Shown here: positions 1 through 19,700 of the stretch, in pieces
How positions within the stretch are numbered: position 1 is the stretch's first letter
Layout: every line of letters begins with the position of its first letter
Assembly: GCA_032158295.1 (NCBI GenBank)
Contig: CM063248.1
Coordinates: 22,221,273-22,285,272 of the forward strand
Direction of reading: 5' to 3'
Source of the DNA: Pycnopodia helianthoides
Lineage: Eukaryota; Echinodermata; Asteroidea; Forcipulatida; Asteriidae
DNA length: 64,000 bases
Made by a program: the position numbers and the translations under genes
The notes under the pieces: model-generated
The model's input: the letters and a program-made list of their open reading frames with translations, nothing else
Told to the model about the DNA's origin: nothing
The model's database searches: none

Positions 1-6107
<6,107 letters not shown>

Positions 6108-8281
6108 AGGAGAATAGTAATGGAAAGGTTTGTTGGGGTGTTTGTTTGTTTGTTTGTTTGTTTGTTTGTTTGTTTGGATGATCTTCCCAACAAGGGATCT
6201 CGGCAAAGCTCACACAAGGGGATATAAATGCCAGGCTGGCAACAGCCAATCTCTCTTATACAAAGATTAGTTTAACGTCTATGATTATGAATTGCACCAA
6301 ATCAATCAATTGTGATTCAGTAACTAGAGGTCAATACTTAATCTAGTCTTTGTGAAATCATTGATTAGCTTGGCCGGATTCAAACCAACAACTAGGTAAT
6401 TGCAAGTCCTGCAGTCTAACCACTTGACCGAAGTGACAATTTGAGAGGCATAGATGGAGCAAGCCACTGTCTGTGTACTATTACTGAGGAACTCTCGTTG
6501 TATTTAGTTTGTTCCTTGAGCTATGTGCAGTTATAAAGCTGTGTGAATCCTCTAGAGAGGAGTAACTCAATGATGAGAATCAAACTTACAACCATTGAAA
6601 GCATTGATTGACTGCTTAAACAGTTATGTTTGCCTAGTCACAAGTGAACAGCTTAATTTCCGTAATTTATAAGGGGTGTTGCAGACGTCATTTTTATCAA
6701 TGGGGATCACAAAAGAAAGTTACCACTCTTGCTTAATATATATGGATCATTGCACAGATTTATTATGTATGGCGATGGCAGTAAAAGCAAAGTAAAGTTG
6801 TACACAGAAACTTCAAGATAGCTGACTTTACATCTCATCATGGTTAGTGCTGTAGGTTCTAATTATGTGTTCAGGTTTTTAATTATCAAGTTGTGTTACA
6901 CTTTGTATGTTGGATTCTAATATTCATTTGTTAAGTTTGTTGATGTGAAAAAGTTTAACTATGAATCTTTGGGAAAATTATTAGCTTCATACTTCACTCA
7001 CTTTGTGAAAGTAAAGCAAAGTTCTCTGAGTCACAATGGGAAAATGGTGCTTACTTGTAGTTAATGCCACTTCAAATATGTAGAAAAAACAAAGTTTGTA
7101 AATTGATGTTGCTGTTTGAGTAACCTTGCTCATATGATTATATGTAGTATATTTTTACTTTTTTATCAAATTAAAGTGGGACGCGTATGCCAGTTTAAGC
7201 AAAAATAGATTTAGAATTGAATTTTCAAAGTTAGGGCCACATACTGATAACTTTACCATTTATATTTGGATGGAAGTTTCTAGTGTTTTTGGATCAATCA
7301 TTACAGTTTCAGTGTTCCCCTATTGTGTTGACATGCCCTGCTGTGAGATTTGATACTATATGATAACAAGATACACAAAAGATAAACTTATACACTTTGT
7401 AAGAAATTCACATTTTGCAAACTTGTCATACTGTTGGTGGGTTTTTGTAATGATGGCCACGTATTGAAATTCAGTGACAAATATAAGTAATTTTTTCACA
7501 AATTTTTTCTACAAAAGCTCATAATTCTTTGAATGAAAGTAAGTTAAAAGAATCCAACTTTCTTTACAGGGTCTGACTCAATGAAGTATTCATGAAACGT
7601 GTGAACTAAGGAATACTTTTCCCCCTCCCATCAAAGTACTCTCCCAGATTCACACTACTTTGATCTACACCTACCATGAGTCAGGTACAATTGTTATTGC
7701 ATGAGTTGTTCCAGTTATTATTCTTGCATGATGTTAATCAGAAGTTTGTTTCCTTAACTGTAATATTAATGTACATATTTAAGATAAGAGTAATATATTA
7801 TACTTACTTTTAAAAGCATGATAAAGCCAGATAGAGCTTTAATCACATGATGCAAAACTGTTAACAAACATTGTTGAAGATGGGAAAACTTTTAATATTG
7901 AAGAGATGGTTCAAAGGCAGCAGAATTAGGCAGAAAGAAGTTGGAAAATGTTCATTATGGATCTGAATTGTTGTACCCCCCAACACACACAATTATGTCA
8001 ATATTTACCATGCTGAGGGCATGAGATGTGATTCCCTTTTTAAAGATAAGTAAAAAGTAACTTAGTTCTGACAAAACTTCAAACCAAGCTTCACACATGG
8101 TTCATTTTTACAAGAACTGTTTACTTTATTGGAATTCTTTCTCTGCCTATTCTTGTTTGATAGATTTGACTAACATCTCACAAAATATTAAAGTTCATGA
8201 CCATTATGTTATACAGAGGAGCAGTTTATTTTTCATGAAGGATGAAGATGATTGCTTTAGCATATGATTGTAATTAATAAA
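6108..8281 (+). other. Probable 3' UTR and intergenic DNA
   Basis: A/T-rich sequence after the stop codon at 6105-6107 with no coding signal. It contains a (TTTG)n tract at about 6131-6176. A canonical AATAAA occurs at 8276-8281 and could be the polyadenylation signal of the left-hand gene, but earlier sites are possible and the UTR length is not established. Confidence 0.35.
6131..6176. repeat. Microsatellite (TTTG)n
   Basis: About ten uninterrupted TTTG/GTTT units shortly after the stop codon, in the presumed 3' UTR. Confidence 0.85.
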
Positions 8282-9507
8282 TTAAAGGAAAACAAAGGAA
8301 ATAAATCAGGGTGTTTGTCGATGGCTTTTCATGTGTCTGTCTGTCATCCTGTGGGAGGGTGTTTTTCTATTCAGCCCAGAATTAACCTCACAAAGAAGGT
8401 TAACTGAAGTAATATTCACACAACGTTAGTTTCATTTTTGAACACTGCGCTCAAATAATAACTGTGGGACTTCAATTAAAATTTTAGGTTTGAAGTTATA
8501 ATAAAAGGGAACGTCTAGAAGTAGTATTGACCAGTGCCCAACTTTATAAAAAAAACTGGTGGGCACAAAAATTGCGCTAGCACTGAAAAATCTGCTTAGC
8601 AGAAACAAGTTAGCAGCTATGTGATGTTTAATGCATGTTGTTTGTTAATGCACTGTGCTAAATTTGCTTAGCAGAAAAATTGCTAAGCTCCATTAACAGT
8701 GTCATAAGAATATGTCAATGGTATATGTGGGATGTACACAATGAAATTATGGGAATGTAATGTATAAGTTAAACACGTACACACACGTTGTGATAGGTTT
8801 GACCTTTCCATTGTTGATAAACAAACCATGCTGGTTGTTATGGACGGCCAAATGTTAGCGAAACATTCAATCGTGGTTACAGATGTTGTGACCAAATTAA
8901 ACATTTCTGCAAACTTTTAGTTAAAAAGGAAAAATTCCCGTGATCGGTTGCTTTGTTTCCAACATATTCAACACTATTTTTGAATATTTGTGTAACATTT
9001 TTACAAGCTGTGGCTATCTGCTTTTGTTTTGCAGTTTTGGCTTTCCATAGCTTTTTAACCTTGTTTGGCAAAAACTTGGGCTGTGACGTTGCAATGGAAA
9101 GGTCTATGTATCAACCTTTTTCCCACGGGGCAACCCCCCTCTATCCCATCGCGCTATGATGGAGCTCGGTGAGCGTAACTGAGCGCTCTCAGTGCGCAGC
9201 TAGCTGAGCGCACTACGTCATCTTCAAGTCACCAACACTGTTTACGTCACAATGTTGTCCTTATTCGATACATTTGATTGGTTAAAAGATTGAATTATTT
9301 ATTTTATCTAGCCAACGTTTGTTTCATCATAATTTACGTGCGTGTTGTCTGCAGAAAGTTAACTAAAAAAAACACGAGAACAGTCCTGCCATGTGCGCAA
9401 TGCAATGCAAACATTATACCATACTGTAGAAAAGTCAACCATGGGAAGATGCAAAACCAGTCAAACTGCCATAAATAATTATTGACGTTTGAAGGAAGTA
9501 TTCAAAC
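8282..9507 (+). other. Intergenic region and 5' flank of the cyclase gene
   Basis: Separates the two plus-strand genes. It includes a degenerate GCCCAACTTTATAAA/GCTTAGCAG repeat (about 8533-8690) and a GC-richer patch at about 9150-9225 with nested GAGCGC/GCGCTC inverted motifs and an ACGTCA site. The patch could belong to the promoter of the downstream gene; no TATA box or start site can be assigned. Confidence 0.35.
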
Positions 9508-12500
9508 ATGAAGAAGAAAGGTATGTTTTCCGATTTATTATAACTATCTCTATCTGACTACCCTCCATGACCATGGTATAATAACATGTAATATTTTGTA
9601 AATTTGCAGAATATGATTGTGATGCCTTAGTGCGATTAAATAGACGTTAAGTTGACGGACACTTTTTGTTAAATTTTTGTTCACTGACTTTGTTAACTTT
9701 ACTGCTTAGGTATATCACACTCGCCTAAGTTTAAAATTCAGCAGTTTGACTTGAGTGCATTTTTATTGTAGGATGGTATTGGTAAACAGGTTAAAGCAGG
9801 TTTCGATACATTCCCCTTTACATTAGTTCTAAAATAAATCTAAAATGTCAAAAATAAAACGAATTTCCAATTGGCTTTATTTATTATTATTTAATACAAA
9901 AAAGGCGAAGACGTCGAGTCGGTTCAGGCGCTTCTAAATAAAGGGACATAAACTTTACAACACAATCACTAAACAGTATCAGTCAGTGACAGTCTGACAC
10001 TTGACAGTGACAGTCTGTACTCATGGAGCAATAAACTACTCTACTACACCACCACTCCAGTGCATTTCATGGTACAATAGGCCTACGAACATCCATTTGT
10101 GGGTGATGTACAATTCGTTGCAAATCTGACATACCGAAGAATAAAGTGTAGCTAATATCGTAGGCATTTGCATATTGAAATACTAACATTTAAACAAATT
10201 TCCCCTTTTGTTTACTACAGCGTTTTTCTTATGTTGTTGAATCCCCATCCTTTTCAAATTAGATGATGCATTGCAGGAGTTGGTGGCACATCTTCCAAAT
10301 CTTGTGATTGATGCTGCTAATACTAAGGGACTCAAACATCTTCCTGCCGTCCAAAAACTCAATGGAATTATCATGTTCCTTGACATCTCAGGTAATGAAA
10401 ATTATGACAACATTCCTTAGGACAGCCTCTTGCATTGTATTTTAAATAAATTAGGCCCCTAATTGAGACCAATTAATTTAACTCACTCCACAGCAGTGAA
10501 GTTTTTAATGAGAAGTGCCCTTGATCCACTAAGCGAAGGTAGTAGTCTCGGCCAATTTCCTACCTCACCAGGTAGTACTTAATATTAAATAAGCAGGACA
10601 GTTCTTTTCAGAACTAATCATTCACCCCAATTCAGAAATTTACTCCACAGCAGTAGAATAAATAGCAAGAACAAATCAACACAGCAAAGTAGATATATTA
10701 TAATACATGGTGTTACCGCAAACCGAATATACAAGGCTTCTAATTATTGAAAAATTAGCTTCCCAAATAATTTCTTCTGTTCAGCAAAGAACTCTTTGAA
10801 TTGAGATTTTCAGCATTTTAAATTAGGTTGGTGAGAGATTTTATTTAAACACTGATTTTTATGTATGGTTTGATTTGATCATTGATTATTTAATCTCCTC
10901 AAACTTAAAACTTGATAGCTGCGATAATTGGAGCTCTCATATGTATGTCCCTTAGACAGTCATGATGAAGAATCAAGGGTTACGATTATTGCTACAGAAA
11001 ATTGTACAGCTTTGTTCATCTGATAATTATGAAATTTGCAGTAGAGCGTAATATTATAAGTAATGTTCACATTATGAATGGTTCAACATTTTGAACATTT
11101 TCCCAAGCTAGCGGAGGTGATTATTTTGCCTTTTCAGAATTATCGAAATCTGTTCAATCATTCTGAAAATGGTTCACCAAAGAGAGGTTCTGCGCTTAAC
11201 GATAGCTGTAGTCCACACACATCTCCTATACAATTGGTGCTCGATATGGGCACCCCCCCTATTGTGTCTTCATTGTGTGCTTGGAATCTCAGGAATTCTT
11301 TTGAGGATTTTTTTTTTTGAGTTCTACACAAGAGGAAAATAGTGTGTTATAGTATAGGAACATTGGGGGGGGGAGACCCTCTGCCCCATATCGGGCAGGC
11401 TATACTCCAATATGCCCAGTTGGGGAAGAAATATACATTTTAAGTACTCTTTGTGAAAGCTTTGAACATTTTGAGCCACCCCTTACACAATTCTAATTTA
11501 AGAACTTCATTTGTTTATTTATTTATTCATTTATTTTTACTCCATACAACCATATTGTATATGTATACTATATTGTCATACTGTGCATAGCGAATACAAA
11601 AATGGCACTTGCATGACTAAACTAGTAATGTAACCTTTACTTGAACTTGGGTTAATTATACAGCTTTTATAATGCATAGTTCACCTCAATCTCAACCTGC
11701 AATGTGAGCACCAAAGTCTATAAAGTATTAATCTTCAAAATTACAGGTTTCACTGCACTTTGTGAGGAGTTTTCACAACGGAAGCATGGTGTAGATGAAC
11801 TGACTAAAACTCTCAATGACTACCTTGGTCAAATAGAAGATTTGGTCCTCAAAGCGGGGGGTGATGTCATTGAGTTTGCAGGTAGATTTTAATCACTTTT
11901 CTATTTTGTTGACTTGCTATATGTGACACCGAGATAGGCCCTCTTTGTTTTTTTTTATTTTCAAATCCCTCTCCCCTCCATAGTCAGCCCTCTTTTCTCC
12001 TAATTGGAAGTATTATGTCAGTCATTTCTTGGAGTACGTTGTTGCTTTTGTAGGACAATAATTATTGCATAGTTTTCCCAACAAAGATGGCTGATCTAAG
12101 TGATTAGAATCCAAGTAATTTGGCCATCAAGCGAAATGCTCTTTGCAGTTGTTCATTTTAGGCATTGCTTATTATGTTACAGGTGATGCAATGCTTATTC
12201 TGTGGGAAGTAGCATCTGCTGATGCCAATGTGACAGCCATCGCTAAGGCTATCATTTGCTCAAGAAAGATCATGAAGACATGCAATAACTGGGATACACA
12301 GGTCGAGGTACAACTTGGTGTTAAGATTGGTAAGCAATATTCAATGTACAATATTGAATGCATGTGAGTGTATTGTCGCACAATGTAACCATGAGGTGAA
12401 TTCTGGACTATTCATTTCACGAGGCAAAGCCAGATTTCACCATGTGAGTATATTCTGTGACAATGCATGAACGAAATGCTTTTACATTTGTTTTGTATAA

Positions 12501-13685
12501 TCACACATAGATCTTTGTCATTTTATTTCTTTTAACAACAAACACAAGTTAGACACAGCAACTCGTCCACCCCACACTCTGAAAACTCCTAAACCCCCTT
12601 CTCAAAAAATGTGGCTGACTCCATGTAGACACAACCTTGTCCACTGTGACGCAACCTTGCCTTGTTTGGATGAACGAGCAGGAACGATTATCTACGATAC
12701 CCGTCCTACATTATCTTCATTAATACGAAGGTTACGACAGTCCAACGTCGCTGTCAATAAATAAATAGCAAAATAAAGTATGACACGTGGCGCATGTTCC
12801 ACTAATCAAATGACAGGGATCTGTGTGTGAGTTTAAATATAGAAATTATGCTTTATCTGTTTTTGCTTCTTCTTTAAAATGTTATTGGGTGAAAAAATCA
12901 AATATTAAAGATTTCTGCTCCGGAACTAGATGTTGGAAAATGTTTTAAAGTCTGTCATAGTAGCCAACACCCCAAAGCACTGAATGAATATTCAACATGA
13001 ATGGTATAGCACATTGTAATGTATTATTGTCAACTGTATAGTTTGATTTCATAGGAATTTTGTAAACCTTAACTTTGAATGCTACTGGATGACACCATGT
13101 ATTTCTATTATTATAGGCCTTTCAGCAGGTGAGTTATTCGTTACCTATGTGGGCAGCAAGTCTGTTCGTTTGTACTCAACGAGTGGTCAAGCTGTCGTTG
13201 ATGTCAACTTAGCTGAGAAATACTGTGAGAAAGGAAGCATCATTCTATCACCATCTGCCTGGTATCACTGCCCAGAACGGAAAGGGATGAACGTGGAGAA
13301 GCTTGAAGAGGGACATGTAAAGGTCAGCATAGCAAAGCATTGATTCTTAGATCAAATTGATTTCATTATTGAAAGACGGAATTGTAGCAAGGTTTCTTAG
13401 ATTCATTAAATTTTGGCAGAATGCATTATTCTTTTTCCTAGTTAGCTCTAAAACATTTTAAACATTGGATGTGGCAACATTTGTAAACAAATGTATTGTA
13501 AATACAGAAAACATATTGAATATAATGTAGTCAATATGAGAGTGCTAAACCATTTAACCTTTGACATAAGTATTTATTTATTTATTTATTTATTTATTAT
13601 TATTATTATTATTTATTGTTGTTATTATTATTTAGTAATTTTTAAAATTATTTTTAATTTTTTTAAATTTGTTTATTTATTTTTA

Positions 13686-13716
<31 letters not shown>

Positions 13717-16700
13717 TTTTTTTTTGGGGGGGAGTCTATTTAATGTACCAAACCTTTCATTTGTGATTTGTGGGGGGCAAATTTTCTGATTACGCCACTG
13801 AACTGCTTTACTGTTGTGCCCACCAAGAGAGCATTTTATTTAATGTAGTATGTCAAATCACAGCAGAAGTCAGTTTAACGGTGAATTGTTGTGATTGATT
13901 TGTAGGTTCTTAACCTCAGGAAAACTTGGGCAGAGACTGAGTTGGCAAAAGGTTGGTTTATATCACAGGAATCTCAAGTTGGTCAGTCAGTTTCAATGAG
14001 TATCTGTCTGTTAGAGCACAAACATTTTGTTTTCATTAGAATAATCAATGTTGTGCCCCCAGTTGAATGATAACAACCGGTCCCCATTCACCAAATCTCT
14101 ACAAAGCTGATAAATTAAATGACAATTGTAAAAGAAGGAAACTTTGAAATTTGTTTTGGCAGAAGTAAACAGAACATGTTTTTTTGATTTTGTTTTCCAG
14201 AAGAACCACCCCTGGAGCAATTGAAACGCAGGGTATGTCATTTCAAAATTCCCTAAAAGTTGAATAATGTATTATAACATGTCAAGGGGAGTGGTTGTGC
14301 ATTAGGTACAAGTTTCCCAAATTAAACTACTCTCTAATGGGCCCATAAGTTATTATCCAACTTGTGTTGCATGAAGGTCCTCATCTAGTGTTTCTATTGG
14401 ATCTTTTTTTTTTTTTTATTGAAAAAAGCTAATTAGAATCCAGTTTTAGAGTTGTTATTCTGGGTGCTACTTTTATAAACTAATTATGTTAATGTTTTGA
14501 ATATCTTAGGCTCTTGGTGAGATTCCACTGCTACGCCATCTGAACCTAAAAAGTGGTAAGTCTCGTATATGCTTTTTTGTTATGGTAATGTAGGAGGTAG
14601 ATCATTATGTTTGACTGATGGCTGTGGACAAGTTCATATGCAAAAATGCTGATGAGGTTCATTAGGCAAAGGATATCTTGTCAGTTACTGTGCCAAGATG
14701 CCAATATTTTATGTTTGTGTTTTTTTTCCTCATTTCGGACATGTACTGAGCAAATGTATTAGTGGGACTGATATTTTAACATAAGTTTTATTTGTATTTG
14801 TTTCAGTTCATAAACAGGATTTGCGCCCTTTTATTGCTGCTCCAGTTATACAAAAGGTATGATAAATGCCCTCATTCAAATATCCATTACAGTTTCAGGG
14901 CTCAATTTTAGGGGGAAATTCCACAAGACAATTGTTACTTTAAACTTCTGCTGGACCAGAAAGTGTCTCAGAAGACCAGAATCAGTATTGAAAAAAATAT
15001 TTTCTGCACAATTTAATATACAAACTGTTTCTATTTTAACTAGCAGTAAGAGAAGATGGATTTCATTTGTATCATGGGCATGTGCACTTTGATAATCAAC
15101 AGAATTTAAGTTTTCAGACTCTAAGGCAACAGTTTTTTTATTAAAGAAATTACACAGTTAGGTAATATCATTCAATTGAAAAGCATAAGACCGCTGGACT
15201 TGTCCAGTCCTGGAGTTTACTGGACTAGTGCTAAAATCACTGGCCTTGGGCCTGCGGTCCAGTTTTAATTTCAAGCCCTAAATTTTCTGATTTCATTCCC
15301 AGCATTTTTTTGTTGTATTTTGGTTATTTGCTATAAGGTGGATGATAACCAGCCTATGGAGTATTTGTGTGAGATGAGAGATGCCACTACAGTATTCATA
15401 AATCTTTCCTTGGATCATGGGCATGACCATAGTCGCTGCATACAAAGATTATATGATGGCGTCTCTGCTGCCGTGATACAGTTTCAAGGTAACATGAGGA
15501 CCTCAATCTAACTTTATCTTAAAAAATAAAACTATCAGTTCTGGTTTTTGTTATTCTTTACATCAAAGGTACGTTAAAATGTCTACTGCAATACACTGTA
15601 AACAGTACTTTTGAATTTTTGTTAAAGCCCAACATAAGCAGTGTAGCCTAAACCGATTTCAAATTTATATGTACATTATTCATAGTTTACTAACTTGTAA
15701 CCATTGTCAATCCTCTCTGCTAAATGTTTTTCTAAGTTCTAAGTTTTCGCATTCTTTGCGCTTTTTTTCTTTTTGGTTGCTTTAACATGTTAAAGCTTTT
15801 TTTTCTTTTGCAGGAGTAATCAATAAGATCTTTGAGTTTGATAAGGTGAGTTGATTTAGTTTTGGATGGAATCATACAGTAGCCTACACCATGGTGATCA
15901 TTTTGTGCACTCTATCTCCTATTTTCAATGTTTTATCTCCTATTCTCAATGTTGTTTCCTACTGTTGTTTGGTATTGATGCTGTATGTTTTTGATTACAA
16001 AACAGAAGTTCACATTTTATTTGCTCAATTTTTCAGTCAATGAGTGCACACTTTGAATATTGACAGGGTACTAGTTTCCTGGTGCTGTTTGGACTGCCTG
16101 GATTCAAGCATGAGGATGAAGTAAGCCACGCCTTGCAATGCTCCAGTCAGATAATGATGACATTGAATAATATGATTGAAGTCAGGTAAGGCAACTAATT
16201 AATATTGTCTTGTCTTGAAGGATTTTACATTTCTTTATGAATTGGCAAGTTCAGTCAACTGCTCATCATCATTCGGCTGCGGAGCAGGGGACTACAAGCT
16301 TCTTTCAATTGCTGCGATCTTGAGCAAGTGTTGCGATTTGTTCTGCTCGCAGCATGCCTTCACTATCTCCAAGCAGGTGTCGAACATATAGAAATGATGT
16401 GCGTTGCCTTCCTGGTCTCCTTTCCCATAGATTAATGTGTATAGGGCAACTGCTCCACATCATTCATGAAAAATGTCTCGTAGAAAATTGATGTAACTTT
16501 ATGCAGGCATAAATAATGTTATATGACTGTTTGAATAGTTTATTTGTTGTTGCTATTGTTTTGGAGTCCCCCCCCTCATATGTCTCATCCTATTGCACAT
16601 AAATACTGATTGTTGAAATCTGTTGGTTTTGTCTAGGCAAGTATCTGTGGGTGTAACCACAGGCAAGGTATTCTGTGGGGTCGTAGGCCATCCAGAGCGA

Positions 16701-19700
16701 CATGAGTATACAGGTAAGTACCTATGTTGGTTTTTCGCCTATTAAAGGCTGCAATAAGTTTGCATTAATGACCAACGGATGGTCAAAAAACTTTATACAA
16801 ATCAACACTTTTTAAAAGTATCAAAATGTAAGACTTTTGTTAACTGTGATCTTTCAGAAAATAGTGTGAATTCTAAGTTAATGTTGCCAAAATTATAACC
16901 TCAAATTGAATGAAATTGAATTGATGGTTAGTATTTGTTGTCTTTGCTTTATTTTTTTGTTAGTGATTGGTCCTAAAGTGAACATGGCTTGCTTTATTTT
17001 TTTGTTAGTGATTGGTCCTAAAGTGAACATGGCAGCTCGTCTAATGATGAATTATCCAGGCAAGTTATCTTGTGATGAGGAGACCCACCATCGCTCATCT
17101 CTTGACACGTCACACTTCCATGATCTACCTGAGATCAAACTCAAAGGCATGGACAGTCCTGGACCTATTTCAGAATACATCGAATCAGCTATGTAAGTAC
17201 AAGGTTTCAACGTTTCATTGGATCGTAGTGATGCAGAGAAAAATATTTTGATCATTAGATAAAAATAACACCTTGGAACCTTGAGTTGAAGACCCACATC
17301 AAGTATTAACAGTAATTACAAAATTAATAAAGAAATTTGAAAAAAAGTAATGCTATTTTTTTCCAAATTTCTTCGATGGTTTTGCTTCCCTTTTTGTGTA
17401 AGTTTTACTATTTTCTGGGTACTTCTTCCACAGGGGAAAAGACCATTCCATCCCAGAGGCCAAGCATCCACTCCTAGGTAACGGATTGACATTACCTTTC
17501 GACATTTTATGAAAAGAAAAAGATGGTTGAATGATACCTGCCACAGTGCATTTGAATTTGCTCAAATGTTGAGTTATCTTGCCAGCATACTTGGAACTAG
17601 CTTTAAACTAAGTGTCAACATTGTTGTACAAAGACAAGTGCTTAACAACTTTATTTTATGATAAATGTTGTAAAGTTCCGCACTTGCAGTATTTTATTAA
17701 ATTTCATCACTTTCCAACTCTAGAATGATTGATAACAAGTACTATACTTTTTACTTCAACCAACCCAATCCTAGGTTATATCCGTGATTTTCAAGAGGCC
17801 CTAGACACACTGGAGAGGGTATGCTTCTCAGGTGATGGTAGCCACCCACTGTTTCTGGTAGTTGAAGGGGAACCAGGGGTAGGGAAGACTCGATTCTTGA
17901 GAGCAGTAATTGATGCAGCTGTAAACAATTGCATGAGGTAAATTTCACTCCTTCAAACAAAATAAAAAATGCAAACTGTAAAATGTGGTATCTATGAATG
18001 ATTCACAAAAGTGTGAATTGTTTCCAATACCATAAATCAGTTTTCAAAATATTTGTACCACGTTTGCATCACTATAAGTATTAATTTACCATAGAAAATA
18101 CTTCTGTGATCATGAATATTCTTCCCATTCCACCCAGGGGTATAAATGGGTACCTGCGAGGGTAGAGGTTGATATTGTGTATGAAAAAGCCTTCGGTGCG
18201 CCACGGCAGCACGGGGCTGTATACTCCCCAGGGAGCTGAGAAAGATTACAGGAATGCTATTGGCCCAATGACCAGGGCACTAATGTGAAGCGCATTGATA
18301 CGTTATTGTGAAATGCGCTATATAAGAACTAGTTATTATTTAGTTATTATTATAAATCAGTCTGTAATAGTGCAATAGCCCAGAATAAATTAATTTACCA
18401 TAGAAAATACGTCTTTAATCCTAAATATTCTTCCCACATAAATCAGTCTGTAATAGTGCAATAGCCAAGAATAAAATCCCAGAACTGACAAGAAGATAAT
18501 TTCCCGCCATGTTCAGAATCATCTGTAGCCGACCAACAGTAAGCAGTGTAAACAACCCATACAACACAGCCTGTTTACTGGTGACAGAGCTACTTGAGTT
18601 AAGCATTGTATCCAGCCCACAGGAAAGAGAACAGCTTCTAGAGGATCGTTTTGAAGGGACAGAGATCATCAATAGTTTGAGTCTGCTTAACAATCTCTTG
18701 GGAATCCAGGTGGGTTGAGTTACAGTTATCCTCATTTGTTCCCTGTATTTATTGTAAAGACCCATTTCACAACACGCAGCACACTTACACACGCCCGCCA
18801 TTTTGGGAGTCAAAATGTACTCAAAGGAATTGACTCTGAAAATGGTGGAAATGGTGGACTGGCATTGTGCAGAGGTGCATTCCGCGTCATGCAAGGGGTA
18901 AATAGACCTTATGAACATGAAATCAGTGCAGTGGGATGCCCAACTGTAGAAGTCAAGAGGATGTTTTGCATTTATATTCTTTCATCATCATTTCACCTCT
19001 AGAATGGCTGGGAGATGACATGAATACATGAGGTCTTTAACAAAGAGGCCACATTGTTTTACCCTTCCAGCCTTGAGAGTGGTTACATTGATTTGAATGA
19101 AAGATGCACAGTAGTATTACTGTTATTGATGTATCAGCAAACTTCAATTAATCTGCTGCCATATTTAAGTTTTGTTGTATGTTCTCTTGTAGCTTTCTGC
19201 GCATGAAGCAGTTGGTAATCTTTCCCCTGCTGGTCGTACTAAAGCCCTCCAACGACTCCTTAGCCGTATTGTTCAAGGGACTCAGTTGGACACCTTCAAT
19301 GGCACCTTAGTAGTAATTGATGATGCTCAGTACATTGATCGAGACTCTTGGTCATATCTTCGTTACTTCTCTGGCTACTCCTGTCTCTTTGTCATTGGTA
19401 TGGGAGTTTTCCGTAGTAAGGAGGAAATCCCAGAAGGGGTGGAGAAGATCTTGAATAGCCCTCTCTGTGTTCATGTCAAGCTGGATGGTCTGGATTCTAT
19501 TAATATGGAGCCACTTTTATGCCAACTGCTGGAAGTGTATGATGTTCCAAGGGAACTTACCAAGTAAGTCTTTATAATAAAGTCTTCATCCCGTTTTTGT
19601 TTTATTGTATCATGGTATGAGCAAAAATGTGGAAAAGTATGTCTAATTGATGCAGCTGACAGATTTGTAAATTTGTGATTGCTTTGTGAATTAAGATTGT

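Noticed and set aside
13491..13766. 91-codon Ile/Tyr/Phe-rich frame
   Set aside because: It is a translation of (TTTA)n/(TTA)n microsatellites in an intron.
16250..16440. Possible LINE fragment in an intron
   Set aside because: The sequence has a repeat-like look (GGAGCAGGGGACTACAAGCT), but I could not identify a motif or boundary strong enough to annotate it.
18715..19002. 95-codon frame between cyclase exons
   Set aside because: It starts at the donor of the exon ending at 18709 and lies in the intron. The protein reading skips it in phase and it shows no conserved cyclase sequence.
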